DNA of 64,000 nt, taken from assembly GCF_006440775.1 (NCBI RefSeq), contig NZ_VFTZ01000002.1, positions 372,001 to 436,000 of the forward strand. The letters run 5' to 3'. Within the stretch, counting starts at the first letter, position 1. The number at the start of each line of letters is the position of its first letter. The notes under the pieces are model-generated. The model did no database searches and was not told the DNA's origin. It worked only from the letters and a program-made list of their open reading frames with translations. Source of the DNA: Mesorhizobium sp. B2-7-2 (GTDB lineage Bacteria; Pseudomonadota; Alphaproteobacteria; Rhizobiales; Rhizobiaceae). Position numbers and translations under genes: made by a program. This document shows, piece after piece, positions 38,785-46,919 of this stretch.

Positions 38785-39494
38785 CAGCGCGCCTCTCTGA
38801 CGGAGGGCATGCCGCGCCGCGACCAGGCCTCGACGCGGCCGATGATCAGGTTGGAGAACAGCGAGAGCGCGAGATAGAGCGCGCCGGCCGCAAGATAGAA
38901 AAGAAGGTAGGCCTTGGTCACGCCGGCCGCCTGGCGCGTCGCCAGCGTCAGTTCGAAGAAGCCGACGACAGCAAGCAGCGCTGTGTCCTTGGTGGCGATG
39001 AGCCACAGGTTCGCCAGGCCGGGGATGGCGAAGGGCAGCATGGCCGGCACAGTGATGCGTCGCAGCATCAGGCCCGGCGACATGCCGTAGGCGCGGGCGG
39101 CCTCGATCTGGCCTTGCGGGATGGCGAGGATGGCGCCGCGGATGACTTCGGTCGAATAGGCGCCCTGGACGAAACCCAGCACGAAAATGCCGGCCGCGAG
39201 TCCGCTGATGTCGACACGGCTGTAGCCGATCGCCGTCAGCACTTGGTTGATGAGGTCGGTGCCGGCGTAATAAAGCAGCAGGATCAGCACCAGTTCCGGC
39301 ACGGCGCGCACGACCGTCGTGTAGACCGCGAGCAGATCGCGCGTCACCGGGCCGCCATAGAGCTTGCCGAACGCGCCGGCGGTGCCGATCATGAGGCCGA
39401 GGCAGGTCGCGCCTATGGCGATCTCGACCGAATGCAGCAGACCGACCAGCAACGTGCCGCCCCAGCCGGGCGCCACGGGCGACAGGAGTTCCAT
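38784..39494 (-). CDS. Polar amino-acid ABC transporter permease (HisQ-like)
   Basis: 236 residues with about five membrane helices. The EAA loop is IEAARAYGMSPGLMLRRITVPAMLP, and TTVVRAVPELVLILLLYY is the family's second-helix signature. It pairs with the HisM-like protein and shares a start/stop overlap with it. A stem-loop precedes it at 39600-39623, between it and the receptor gene. Confidence 0.93.
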   Translation of the reverse strand: MELLSPVAPGWGGTLLVGLLHSVEIAIGATCLGLMIGTAGAFGKLYGGPVTRDLLAVYTTVVRAVPELVLILLLYYAGTDLINQVLTAIGYSRVDISGLAAGIFVLGFVQGAYSTEVIRGAILAIPQGQIEAARAYGMSPGLMLRRITVPAMLPFAIPGLANLWLIATKDTALLAVVGFFELTLATRQAAGVTKAYLLFYLAAGALYLALSLFSNLIIGRVEAWSRRGMPSVREAR

Positions 39495-39599
39495 GATGCC
39501 GGCCGCGGAGGCCGGAAGAAAGGCGTCGATCAGCTTCGCCCCCGGATTGCTGGCGAGCCGCCGACGGTCAGGTCAGCGGCGGGCATGCGTGGCAAGATC

Positions 39600-39623
39600 G
39601 GGCATGGCGCGGACGCCATGCCC
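39600..39623 (-). other. Stem-loop between receptor and permease genes
   Basis: GGGCATGGCG and CGCCATGCCC form a perfect ten-pair stem around a four-base loop, 21 bases after the receptor stop on the minus strand. There is no T-tract, so it is better explained as an RNA-stabilising or partial-termination element that raises receptor expression over permease. Confidence 0.65.
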
Positions 39624-39643
39624 TCACTCATATGCGAGAGGGC

Positions 39644-40441
39644 TCAGTTCGACTGCGTGGCGCCGCCATAGATGTCGAAGTCGAAATATTTTTTCGAGAT
39701 CTCGTCGTACTTGCCGTTGGCGCGGATCGCCTTGATGCCGGCGTTGAACTTTTCCTTGAGCGCGGTGTCTTCCTTGCGGATACCGGCGCCGACACCTGGG
39801 CCAAGCACTTCGTCGTCGGGCGCCACCATGCCCTTCAGGTCGCAGCAGGCCTTGCCCTGGTCCGACTTCAGGAATTCGCCGAGCGCGATCGAGTCGGCCT
39901 GCACCGCGTCGATGCGACCGGCGGCCAGATCCTGGTTGGCTTCATCCTGGGTCTGGTATTCCTTGATTTCCTGCGCGCCGGTGAAATGCTTCTTGGCGTA
40001 CACGGCATGCACGGTCGAGACCTGGACGCCGATCACCTTGCCCTTGAGATCGTCCGGCGTGGCGCCGAACTTCTGGTCCTTCGGCCCGATGATCGCGGTC
40101 GGGGTGTTGTAGTACTTGTCCGAGAAGTCGATCGTCTTCTTGCGCTCGTCGGTGATCGACATGGAAGAGACGATGGCGTCGATCTTCTTGGTCGTCAGCG
40201 CCGGGATGATGCCGTCCCAGGCCACCGGCGTGATCACGCAGTCGAGTTTCTCTTCGGCGCAGACGGCGTCGACGAAGTCGATCTCCCAGCCCACCCATTT
40301 GCCGCTGGCGTCGGGCGAGGTGAAGGGCGGGTAGGGTTCGGCGGCGACGCCGATCTTGACCTGCTCGGCCTTGGCCACTCCGCCCATCGCCGCGACGCCG
40401 AGAAGCAGCGCGGCGGCAAATGTCTTGAGAACAGTCTTCAT
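39644..40441 (-). CDS. Amino-acid ABC transporter substrate-binding protein (family 3)
   Basis: 265 residues. A Sec signal peptide, MKTVLKTFAAALLLGVAAMGGVAKA, gives a mature periplasmic receptor. The SBP_bac_3 pattern is clear: EPYPPFTSPDASGKWVGWEIDF, AWDGIIPALTTKKIDAIVSSMSIT and RIDAVQADSIAL. The W-D-G-I-I-P motif is common among arginine, lysine, ornithine and opine receptors. I chose the ATG at 40441, as it starts the signal peptide. It is second in the operon after the ATPase. Confidence 0.93.
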   Translation of the reverse strand: MKTVLKTFAAALLLGVAAMGGVAKAEQVKIGVAAEPYPPFTSPDASGKWVGWEIDFVDAVCAEEKLDCVITPVAWDGIIPALTTKKIDAIVSSMSITDERKKTIDFSDKYYNTPTAIIGPKDQKFGATPDDLKGKVIGVQVSTVHAVYAKKHFTGAQEIKEYQTQDEANQDLAAGRIDAVQADSIALGEFLKSDQGKACCDLKGMVAPDDEVLGPGVGAGIRKEDTALKEKFNAGIKAIRANGKYDEISKKYFDFDIYGGATQSN

Positions 40442-40498
40442 GTCAGGACTCCCAGTTTGTTGTTGTTCCCGGTTTTTCGCTCCGCTTGATGCCGGCAC

Positions 40499-41314
40499 CT
40501 AGCCGACATTGCGGAGGAATTGCTTGAGCCTTTCGGATTTGGGCGCGCCGAACAGCTGTTCCGGCGGACCTTCTTCCTCGACCAGCCCGTTGTAGAGATA
40601 GACGACATGCGTCGCGACCTCGCGGGCGAACTTCATTTCATGCGTCACCAGCACCATGGTGCGTCCCTCGCGCGCCAGATCGCCGATGACCTTCAGCACC
40701 TCGCCGACCAGCTCGGGATCGAGCGCGGAAGTCGGTTCGTCGAACAGCATGACGCGCGGATTGATCGCCAGCGCGCGGGCGATCGCGGCTCGCTGCTGCT
40801 GGCCGCCGGACAGGAAAGCCGGATAGACGTCGCGCTTTTCCGCCAGCCCGACGCGGGCGAGCAGCTTCTCGGCCTGGGCGATCGCTTCGCTGCGCTTGAC
40901 GCCAAGCACATGCACCGGAACCTCGATGACATTCTCGATCAGCGTCATGTGGCTCCACAGGTTGAAATTCTGGAAAACCATGCCGAGCCTCGAGCGAATG
41001 CGCTCGATCTGCCTGCGGTCGGCCGGAACGGTGTGGCCGTGGCTGTCGGCCTTGAGCTTGATCTCCTCGCCATTGACCCGGATGATGCCGCTCGTGGGAT
41101 TCTCCAGGCAGTTGATGCAGCGTAAGAGCGTCGACTTGCCGGAACCGGAGCCGCCGATGATGGCGACCACCTCGCCGTCGCGCGCCGACAGCGAAACCCC
41201 CTTCAGCACGTGCAGCTGGCCGAACTTCTTGTGCAGGTTTTCGACATGGATGGCTTCGGCGGCGCCGTTCTGCGCCTCACCGGATTGGACTACGGCAACT
41301 CCTGCAGCGCTCAC
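40499..41314 (-). CDS. Amino-acid ABC transporter ATP-binding protein (HisP/OccP-like)
   Basis: 271 residues. Walker A GGSGSGKST lies at about 54-62, the signature LSGGQQQR and Walker B VMLFDEPTSALDPE follow, and the switch histidine is in LVTHEMKF. The insertion VNGEEIKLKADSHGHTVPADRRQ is typical of histidine/octopine transporter ATPases. It is first in the operon ATPase, receptor, HisQ, HisM, Ldh. Its promoter lies in the 211-base gap shared with the divergent DDAH-family gene. Confidence 0.95.
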   Translation of the reverse strand: MSAAGVAVVQSGEAQNGAAEAIHVENLHKKFGQLHVLKGVSLSARDGEVVAIIGGSGSGKSTLLRCINCLENPTSGIIRVNGEEIKLKADSHGHTVPADRRQIERIRSRLGMVFQNFNLWSHMTLIENVIEVPVHVLGVKRSEAIAQAEKLLARVGLAEKRDVYPAFLSGGQQQRAAIARALAINPRVMLFDEPTSALDPELVGEVLKVIGDLAREGRTMVLVTHEMKFAREVATHVVYLYNGLVEEEGPPEQLFGAPKSERLKQFLRNVG

Positions 41315-41525
41315 CGGGTGGCCTCTATCTGGCCGACGGCAGTTCGTCGAACGTCTATCCGGCTAATCAACATACGCTGCACTGACCCGCTCCAGGCTTC
41401 AGCATGGACCCGACAGCGCGAGCCCGTCAATCCCGCTCATTACGGCACTTGCGGCCTTGTTGCGCAAGTGTATAAATAGCCCTTCATGAAATTTTCACGG
41501 TTTTTTTCATCTTAAAAGGGCATCG

Positions 41526-42398
41526 ATGAGCGCTTTCGGATCACAGTCCATGGCGGCGCCGCTGCGGCGCGTGCTGATGCGGTCGGCGGCCAACGCCATG
41601 CGTGATGCCGACAGGGCGGCCTGGCACTATGGCCCGGGATTCAACCCGGCGAAGGCCGCTTCGCAGCATTCGCTCCTTGCCGAGCTGGTGGCGGCTTCCG
41701 GCGCCGAGATCGAATGGATCGAGGACACGGCCGACGGCCTTTCGGATTCGGTGTTCACGCATGACCCGTCGCTGATGACCGACCGCGGCGCCCTGATCCT
41801 GTCCATGGGCAAGCCACTGCGCGCCCGGGAGCCCTCGCTGCATGAGGAAACTTATAAGAGGCTGGGCATTCCGGTCCTCGGTCGTGTCGAGGCGCCTGGT
41901 CAGGTCGAAGGCGGTGACTGCGTATGGGTGGATGCCCGCACGCTGGCGATCGGGCGCGGTGTGCGCTCCAACCAGGAAGGCATCCAGCAGGTTTCCAACC
42001 TGCTGACGCCGCTGGGCATTTCCGTCTACGGCTTCGATTTGCCGCTGTGGCAGGGCGAAGAGGCGTGCCTGCATCTGATGTCGGTGATCAGCCCGCTGGC
42101 CGACGACCTGGCCCTGGTCTATTCGCCGCTTCTGCCGGCCACGTTCTATCAGATGCTGAAGGCGCGCGGCATCCGGCTGGTCGAAGGCGACGCCGAAGAG
42201 TTCGCCGCTTCCAACGGCCTCAGCCTGAACGTGCTGCCGACCAGCCCGCACAAGGTCATCGCCGTTGCTGGTTTTCCCAAGACCAAGGCCGCGATGGAAG
42301 CCGCCGGCTGCACGGTCGAGACATTCGAGGCGGATGCGCTCTGCATCGCCTGCGAAGGCGGGCCGACATGCCTGACGCGGCCGATCCTGCGCCAATGA
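41526..42398 (+). CDS. DDAH/amidinotransferase-family hydrolase
   Basis: 290 residues of the guanidine-modifying pentein fold. The catalytic set is visible: FTHDP (Asp80), QVEGGDCVW (Glu128 to Asp131), CLHLMSVISP (His183) and the nucleophile Cys282 in GGPTCLTRPI. This fits dimethylarginine dimethylaminohydrolase-type enzymes, which turn methylated arginine into citrulline and an amine. Arginine deiminase or amidinotransferase activity cannot be excluded. Its stop overlaps the TetR gene's ATG (ATGA). It is divergent from the basic-amino-acid transporter, which supports a guanidino substrate. Confidence 0.88.
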   Translation: MSAFGSQSMAAPLRRVLMRSAANAMRDADRAAWHYGPGFNPAKAASQHSLLAELVAASGAEIEWIEDTADGLSDSVFTHDPSLMTDRGALILSMGKPLRAREPSLHEETYKRLGIPVLGRVEAPGQVEGGDCVWVDARTLAIGRGVRSNQEGIQQVSNLLTPLGISVYGFDLPLWQGEEACLHLMSVISPLADDLALVYSPLLPATFYQMLKARGIRLVEGDAEEFAASNGLSLNVLPTSPHKVIAVAGFPKTKAAMEAAGCTVETFEADALCIACEGGPTCLTRPILRQ

Positions 42399-43036
42399 AT
42401 GCGCGCCGCAAGTTCCGCCGCGAGGGCGAGGAGCGGCGGCGGCAGGATCTGATCGATGCGACCCTGGACAGCGTGGCGGAATATGGCCTTCAGGGCGCCA
42501 CCTTGCGCACCATCGCCTTGCGCGCCGGCGTCACCGCCGGGCTGATCCGGCACTATTTCCCCGGCAAGGAAGAATTGCTGCAGGAAGCCTATGCGGCGCT
42601 GGTCGGCCGCATGACCGAGCAGGCGAAAGCGGCATTGGTCATGGAAGACGCCTCGCCTCGCCAACGCCTCGCGGCTTTCGTCACCGCCAACCTCAACGCG
42701 CCGATCGTCGACCGGCGGGTGTTTTCGCTCTGGGCAACCTTCCTTGGCCGCGCCAATGCGGATCCGGCGCTCGCCCGTGCCCATCGCGAAGGCTACCTCG
42801 GCTTTCGCGACGAGGTGGAAGCGGTCGTTGCCGAAGTGCTTGCCGCCGAGCAGCGCAAGCCGGACGCAGGCGAGCTGCGCCGTCATGCCATCGCGATCAA
42901 CGCGATCATCGACGGGCTCTGGATCGAAGGCTGCCTGGCGGCAGAGATGTTCTCGCCTGGCGAATTGGCGGCGATAGGCGTCAACGCCATAGAGGCCGAG
43001 CTCGGCTTGACGCCACAAAAGGGAGGAAACCAATGA
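42395..43036 (+). CDS. TetR family transcriptional regulator (BetI-like)
   Basis: 213 residues. The N-terminal helix-turn-helix reads LIDATLDSVAEYGLQGATLRTIALRAGVTAGLIRHYFPGKEELL, the usual TetR/BetI layout, followed by an all-helical ligand domain ending ELGLTPQKGGNQ. It overlaps both neighbours by four bases (DDAH-family upstream, AruI-like downstream), so it is translated as part of the operon it probably represses, and perhaps the divergent transporter too. Confidence 0.92.
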   Translation: MNARRKFRREGEERRRQDLIDATLDSVAEYGLQGATLRTIALRAGVTAGLIRHYFPGKEELLQEAYAALVGRMTEQAKAALVMEDASPRQRLAAFVTANLNAPIVDRRVFSLWATFLGRANADPALARAHREGYLGFRDEVEAVVAEVLAAEQRKPDAGELRRHAIAINAIIDGLWIEGCLAAEMFSPGELAAIGVNAIEAELGLTPQKGGNQ

Positions 43037-44613
43037 CCACCATCGGCGAGGCGCTGATCAAATTGCTCGAAGCGCATGGCGTCGACACCGTTTTCGGTAT
43101 TCCGGGTGTGCATACGGTCGAGCTCTATCGCGGCCTGGCGCGCTCGAAGATCCGTCATGTCACGCCGCGCCACGAGCAGGGCGCCGGCTTCATGGCCGAC
43201 GGTTATGCGCGCGCCGGCGGCCGTCCCGGCGTCGCCTTCGTCATCACCGGGCCGGGCCTCACCAACACCATCACAGCCATGGGACAGGCGCGCGCCGATT
43301 CGGTGCCGATGCTGGTCATCTCCGGTGTCAACGCCACCGATACGCTGGGAAAAGGGCTGGGCTTCCTGCATGAGCTGCCCGACCAGCGCGGCATGATGGA
43401 GAAGGTGGCGCTGTTTTCCGAGCGCATCACCGAGGCCGAGCAATTGCCTGGCGCGCTCGCCCGCGCCTTCGCCGTCTTCTCCTCCTCACGCCCGGGTCCA
43501 GTCCATATCGAGATCCCCACCGACGTCATGGTCAAGCCCGCCGATGGTGTTGCGGCCGTCCTTAGCAATACCGCGCCACCCGCTCCGGAGTTGGCGGCGA
43601 TGGCCGAGGCGGCAAGGCTTTGCAGGGCAGCACGCCGTCCACTGATCGTTTCGGGCGGCGGCGCCAAGAAGGCCGATGCGGCGCTGCGGCGTCTGGCCGA
43701 GATGCTCGGCGCCCCCGTGGTCGAGACCGCCAATGCGCGGGGCCTGCTGCACGGCCATCCGCTATGCGTGCCGGCGAGCCCCAGCCTCAAGGCCGTGCGT
43801 GCGTTGATGGCGGACGCCGATCTGGTGATTGCCGCCGGCACCGAATTCGGCCCGACCGATTATGACGGTTATGGCGACGGCGGCTTCGTGCTGCCGAAGA
43901 ACCTGATCCGCATCGATATCGGCGCCGACCAGATCGCGCGCCGGCCGGTGACGGTCGGCATCCAGGCGGATTGCTCGGAAGCGATCGACGCCCTGCTCGC
44001 GGCGATCGGGCCTGGCCATGCCGCGGCAAGCGAAGGCGGGGCTCGTGCGGCCGCCACACGCGCGGCAGCACTGTCCGAATTGAAGCCTGATTATCTGGCG
44101 CAGGTGCGCGCCGTGGAGGCGATCCGCGACGCGCTGCCGGGCGCCATCATCGTCGGCGATTCGACCCAGCCGATCTATGCCGCCAACCTCTATTACGACC
44201 ACGACCGTCCCGGCGGCTGGTTCAACGCCGCGACCGGCTTCGGCGCGTTGGGCTACGGCCCGCCGGCGGCGATCGGCGCAGCACTTGCGGTGCCGGAGGC
44301 GCCGGTGGTGTGCCTCACCGGCGATGGCGGCTTCCAGTTCACCTTGCCGGAGATCGGCGCCGCGCTTGACGCCCAAGCGCCGGTGATCTTCGTCGTCTGG
44401 AACAATCGCGGCTATCGCGAGATCGAAACTTCGATGCTCGATGTCGGCGTCGAGCCGGTCGGCGTGTCGCCGGCGCCGCCCGATTTCTGCAAGCTCGCCG
44501 AGGCCTACGGCATCGAGGCCGAGCGGCTGGCCGGGGCCGGCGGCCTTGCCGTGGCGCTGAAGCGCGCGCGGGCGGCCGGCAAGCCGCGCGTCATCGAAAT
44601 CGCCGTCGACTGA
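43033..44613 (+). CDS. TPP-dependent decarboxylase, AruI-like (5-guanidino-2-oxopentanoate decarboxylase)
   Basis: 526 residues of the acetolactate synthase-like family. The TPP glutamate is Glu48 in RHEQGAGFMADGYAR, and the TPP/Mg motif is GDGGFQFTLPEIG...NN at about 430-458. The opening MTTIGEALIKLLEAHGVDTVFGIPGVHTVELYRG matches what I remember of AruI proteins, which decarboxylate the keto acid from arginine transamination to 4-guanidinobutanal. The DDAH-family and ABC neighbours support the arginine link. True acetolactate synthase is less likely, since no ilvH is adjacent. Confidence 0.85.
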   Translation: MTTIGEALIKLLEAHGVDTVFGIPGVHTVELYRGLARSKIRHVTPRHEQGAGFMADGYARAGGRPGVAFVITGPGLTNTITAMGQARADSVPMLVISGVNATDTLGKGLGFLHELPDQRGMMEKVALFSERITEAEQLPGALARAFAVFSSSRPGPVHIEIPTDVMVKPADGVAAVLSNTAPPAPELAAMAEAARLCRAARRPLIVSGGGAKKADAALRRLAEMLGAPVVETANARGLLHGHPLCVPASPSLKAVRALMADADLVIAAGTEFGPTDYDGYGDGGFVLPKNLIRIDIGADQIARRPVTVGIQADCSEAIDALLAAIGPGHAAASEGGARAAATRAAALSELKPDYLAQVRAVEAIRDALPGAIIVGDSTQPIYAANLYYDHDRPGGWFNAATGFGALGYGPPAAIGAALAVPEAPVVCLTGDGGFQFTLPEIGAALDAQAPVIFVVWNNRGYREIETSMLDVGVEPVGVSPAPPDFCKLAEAYGIEAERLAGAGGLAVALKRARAAGKPRVIEIAVD

Positions 44614-44811
44614 AAGACCGGCACGTCTGCCGGCTGGCCCTTCCGGCGCCGGCAAACCGATGCCGGCCGCCACGGTCCGACGCATGCAAAGACGCTGCGC
44701 CTGCCATGTCGATATTTCAATTGAGTGACAACGCGAAAGGCGCGACGTTCCAGTCTGGGGCGGTACAACCAAAAGAAATAATCATAAGAAAATGACAGGA
44801 GCGGTCGAAGT

Positions 44812-45519
44812 ATGACGGAAACGCTGAACGGCAGGCATGTCGTGGTGACGGGCGGCACTGGGGCACTCGGCGGCGCGGTTGTCGGCAGATTGCTGGAGCA
44901 GGGCGCGATCTGCCACGTGCCCAATGCCCACGCGGCGGCCCCGCCGCATTTTCCTTACGCGGCCCATGCCAGCGTGCATCTGGCGCATAATGTCGACCTA
45001 TCGGATTCGGCCAAGGTCGAAGCTTTCTACCACCAGGTGCCCGAGCTCTGGGCCTCGATCCACCTTGCCGGCGGCTTCACCATGGCGCCGGTCGAAAAGA
45101 TCGAGTCGGCCTCCTTCGCCGAGATGATGGACACCAACGCCCGTACGGCTTTCCTGTGCAGCCGCGCCGCGGTGCGCTCGATGCTGGAGTCCAATACGGC
45201 CGGCCGCATCGTCAATGTCGCCGCGCGCGCCGGTCTCGATCCGAGGCGCGGCTCCGGCATGGTCGCCTATGCCGCAAGCAAGGCGGCGGTCGCGGCGATG
45301 ACTGTGGCCATGGCGGAGGAGTTGAAGGGCAAGGGCATCCTAGTCAACGCCGTGGCGCCCTCGACGCTCGACACGCCCGCCAACCGCGCCGACATGCCCG
45401 ACGCCGATTTCGCCAAATGGGTCAGCCTGGAGGCCGCGGCGGAAGCGATCGCCTATCTCGCCTCGCCCGCCAACCTGGCGATGAGCGGCACGCTGGTGCC
45501 GCTCTACGGCCGCGCCTGA
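44812..45519 (+). CDS. Short-chain dehydrogenase/reductase lacking the catalytic serine
   Basis: 235 residues. The cofactor motif TGGTGALGG is at 14-22, MDTNARTAF holds the structural Asn, and YAASKAAVAAM holds the catalytic Tyr (about 153) and Lys. The catalytic serine usually sits in NxSS about 13 residues before Tyr; here the stretch is RIVNVAARAGLDP, with alanines instead, so ordinary dehydrogenase chemistry is doubtful. It may be an atypical or non-catalytic SDR. It lies 198 bases after the AruI-like gene on the same strand and could handle the aldehyde or act independently. Confidence 0.85.
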   Translation: MTETLNGRHVVVTGGTGALGGAVVGRLLEQGAICHVPNAHAAAPPHFPYAAHASVHLAHNVDLSDSAKVEAFYHQVPELWASIHLAGGFTMAPVEKIESASFAEMMDTNARTAFLCSRAAVRSMLESNTAGRIVNVAARAGLDPRRGSGMVAYAASKAAVAAMTVAMAEELKGKGILVNAVAPSTLDTPANRADMPDADFAKWVSLEAAAEAIAYLASPANLAMSGTLVPLYGRA

Positions 45520-45538
45520 GGGGCGACCGCGGGGCGGC

Positions 45539-45837
45539 TCATCTACAGACGAGCTTGCCTATCTGCGGCTTGAACTTGCGCGGGCCCGGAATCTGTTCGG
45601 CGCTCGCGTCGTCGACGATAAATACATCGAGGGTGCGGCCGCCGCCCACCGGTAGTGGTCGTTTCCGATATGCTCGATCACGTCGATGGGGCCATGATTT
45701 TCCAGCCTGCGGGCAACATCGCCACTGTCGGTGATGGCGTCGATCTCGGCCTTGCGCTGCCGGTAGGGCGGCAATGCCGCCGCCGTCACCACTGTGCCGG
45801 CCAGCAGGAATGCTGCGACAAAACCGACTCGGGCCAT
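45539..45837 (-). pseudogene. Small secreted protein gene with a single-base frameshift
   Basis: The frame starting MARVGFVAAFLLAGTVVTAAALPPY at 45837 encodes a signal peptide and RLENHGPIDVIEHIGNDHYR. It then loses sense, while another frame continues VGGGRTLDVFIVDDASAEQIPG to KLVCR at 45539. Inserting one base at about 45650 (CCGG to CCGCG) joins them into a smooth 100-residue periplasmic protein. The family is not recognised. It is either a recent pseudogene or a sequencing error. Confidence 0.75.
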
Positions 45838-45934
45838 AGGGGCTCCGAACCGTCTGGCTTCCTATAGCGGCCTTTCTCGACATTGGCGGGCATGACGACC
45901 GCCAACGCCTCTACTGCATTAGAAGAACCTGCGA

Positions 45935-46762
45935 CTATGTCAGATTCGAGACGCCCGCCTCCACGACCTCGACCGCGTCGCCGATTGAGATTGTGCCCGT
46001 GTTGTTCGGTATCGCGTTCTGACCGAAGATGATGCCGCCCTTGGCGGAGCGGTGGAGTTTGCCAAGCGTCTGCAGCGGCTCGCGCGGGTCCGGCTGCTCG
46101 CCGCTGTGCGGGTCGCGGGTGGTGATGACACAGCGCGCGCAGGGCTTGGCGATGCGCAACTCGACCGAGCCTATGCGGATCGTCCTCCAGCTGTCTTCGG
46201 GCCATGCGCCTTCTGCGTCGATGACAATGTTGGGGCGAAACCGCGCCATCCCGATCGGCCTGGCTAAATGGCTGTTCAGATGGTCCAGCGACCCCGTCGT
46301 GGCGACCAGCAGCGGAAAACCGTCCGCAAAGCCGACATAATCTCCAGGCTCGCCGAATTCAGGGTCGACCGGCCGGTTTTGCGGATCGTCGAAATAGACG
46401 AGATCGACGGGCCGGCCAAGAATCGTGGCGAGATAAGCGCCAGCGGCTGGATCACACGACCGCGCGGCAACCATATCCTTCCAGATCTTGATCTGACGGA
46501 GTGCAGCACCTGGGCCTGGAACCTCGACGGCATGCGAACCATGCCTGTCATGTTTCAACAGTATGCCCGTATCGCGATGCTCGACGTCAATCGTTGTCAT
46601 TGCCGGTATCTGGCGAATGGTGAGGAACTGTACGTCCTTGTCGACGATCATCCAGCGGCGGTCGCCTTCCAAGCCCATGGTCTCGATGTCAGCGCTCGGC
46701 ACGGCATGGCCGCGCAGGCTCTTGACCGGATAACGATGGAGTTCGACGACCTTCATGCGCAT
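45935..46762 (-). CDS. MOSC domain protein (mARC/YcbX-like)
   Basis: 275 residues. The MOSC_N part starts MRMKVVELHRYPVKSLRGHAV with GLEGDRRWMIVD; the C-terminal MOSC part holds the putative molybdenum-ligand cysteine in KPCARCVITTRDPHSGE, then IIFGQNAIPNNTGTISIGD. Such proteins bind molybdenum cofactor and reduce N-hydroxylated substrates. I chose the ATG at 46762; 46756 is two codons shorter, and the frame to 46873 runs into the rpsA terminator. No ferredoxin domain is fused at the C-terminus, unlike YcbX. Confidence 0.88.
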   Translation of the reverse strand: MRMKVVELHRYPVKSLRGHAVPSADIETMGLEGDRRWMIVDKDVQFLTIRQIPAMTTIDVEHRDTGILLKHDRHGSHAVEVPGPGAALRQIKIWKDMVAARSCDPAAGAYLATILGRPVDLVYFDDPQNRPVDPEFGEPGDYVGFADGFPLLVATTGSLDHLNSHLARPIGMARFRPNIVIDAEGAWPEDSWRTIRIGSVELRIAKPCARCVITTRDPHSGEQPDPREPLQTLGKLHRSAKGGIIFGQNAIPNNTGTISIGDAVEVVEAGVSNLT

Positions 46763-46834
46763 GACCCTATTGCCCGGAGTGTGGAGTTGAAGGGATTGCA
46801 CGGTCCCTGTCTTGTACCAGTGCCGCGAAATGAA

Positions 46835-46865
46835 AAACCCGCGAGCCTTGCGGCCCGCGGGTTCA
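46835..46865 (-). terminator. Rho-independent terminator of rpsA
   Basis: AACCCGCG and CGCGGGTT with an inner GCC/GGC pair form the stem. Read on the minus strand it ends in GGGTTTTTC. It lies 55 bases after the rpsA stop codon. Confidence 0.85.
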
Positions 46866-46919
46866 TTGTTCAAGCCGCGCGCGTGGCGCGGCTGCAGCTT
46901 ACGCGGTGCGCGAAGCGGC

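Noticed and set aside
43033..44613. TPP enzyme considered as acetolactate synthase (ilvB)
   Set aside because: No regulatory-subunit gene is adjacent, and the DDAH-family and basic-amino-acid transporter context fits AruI better.
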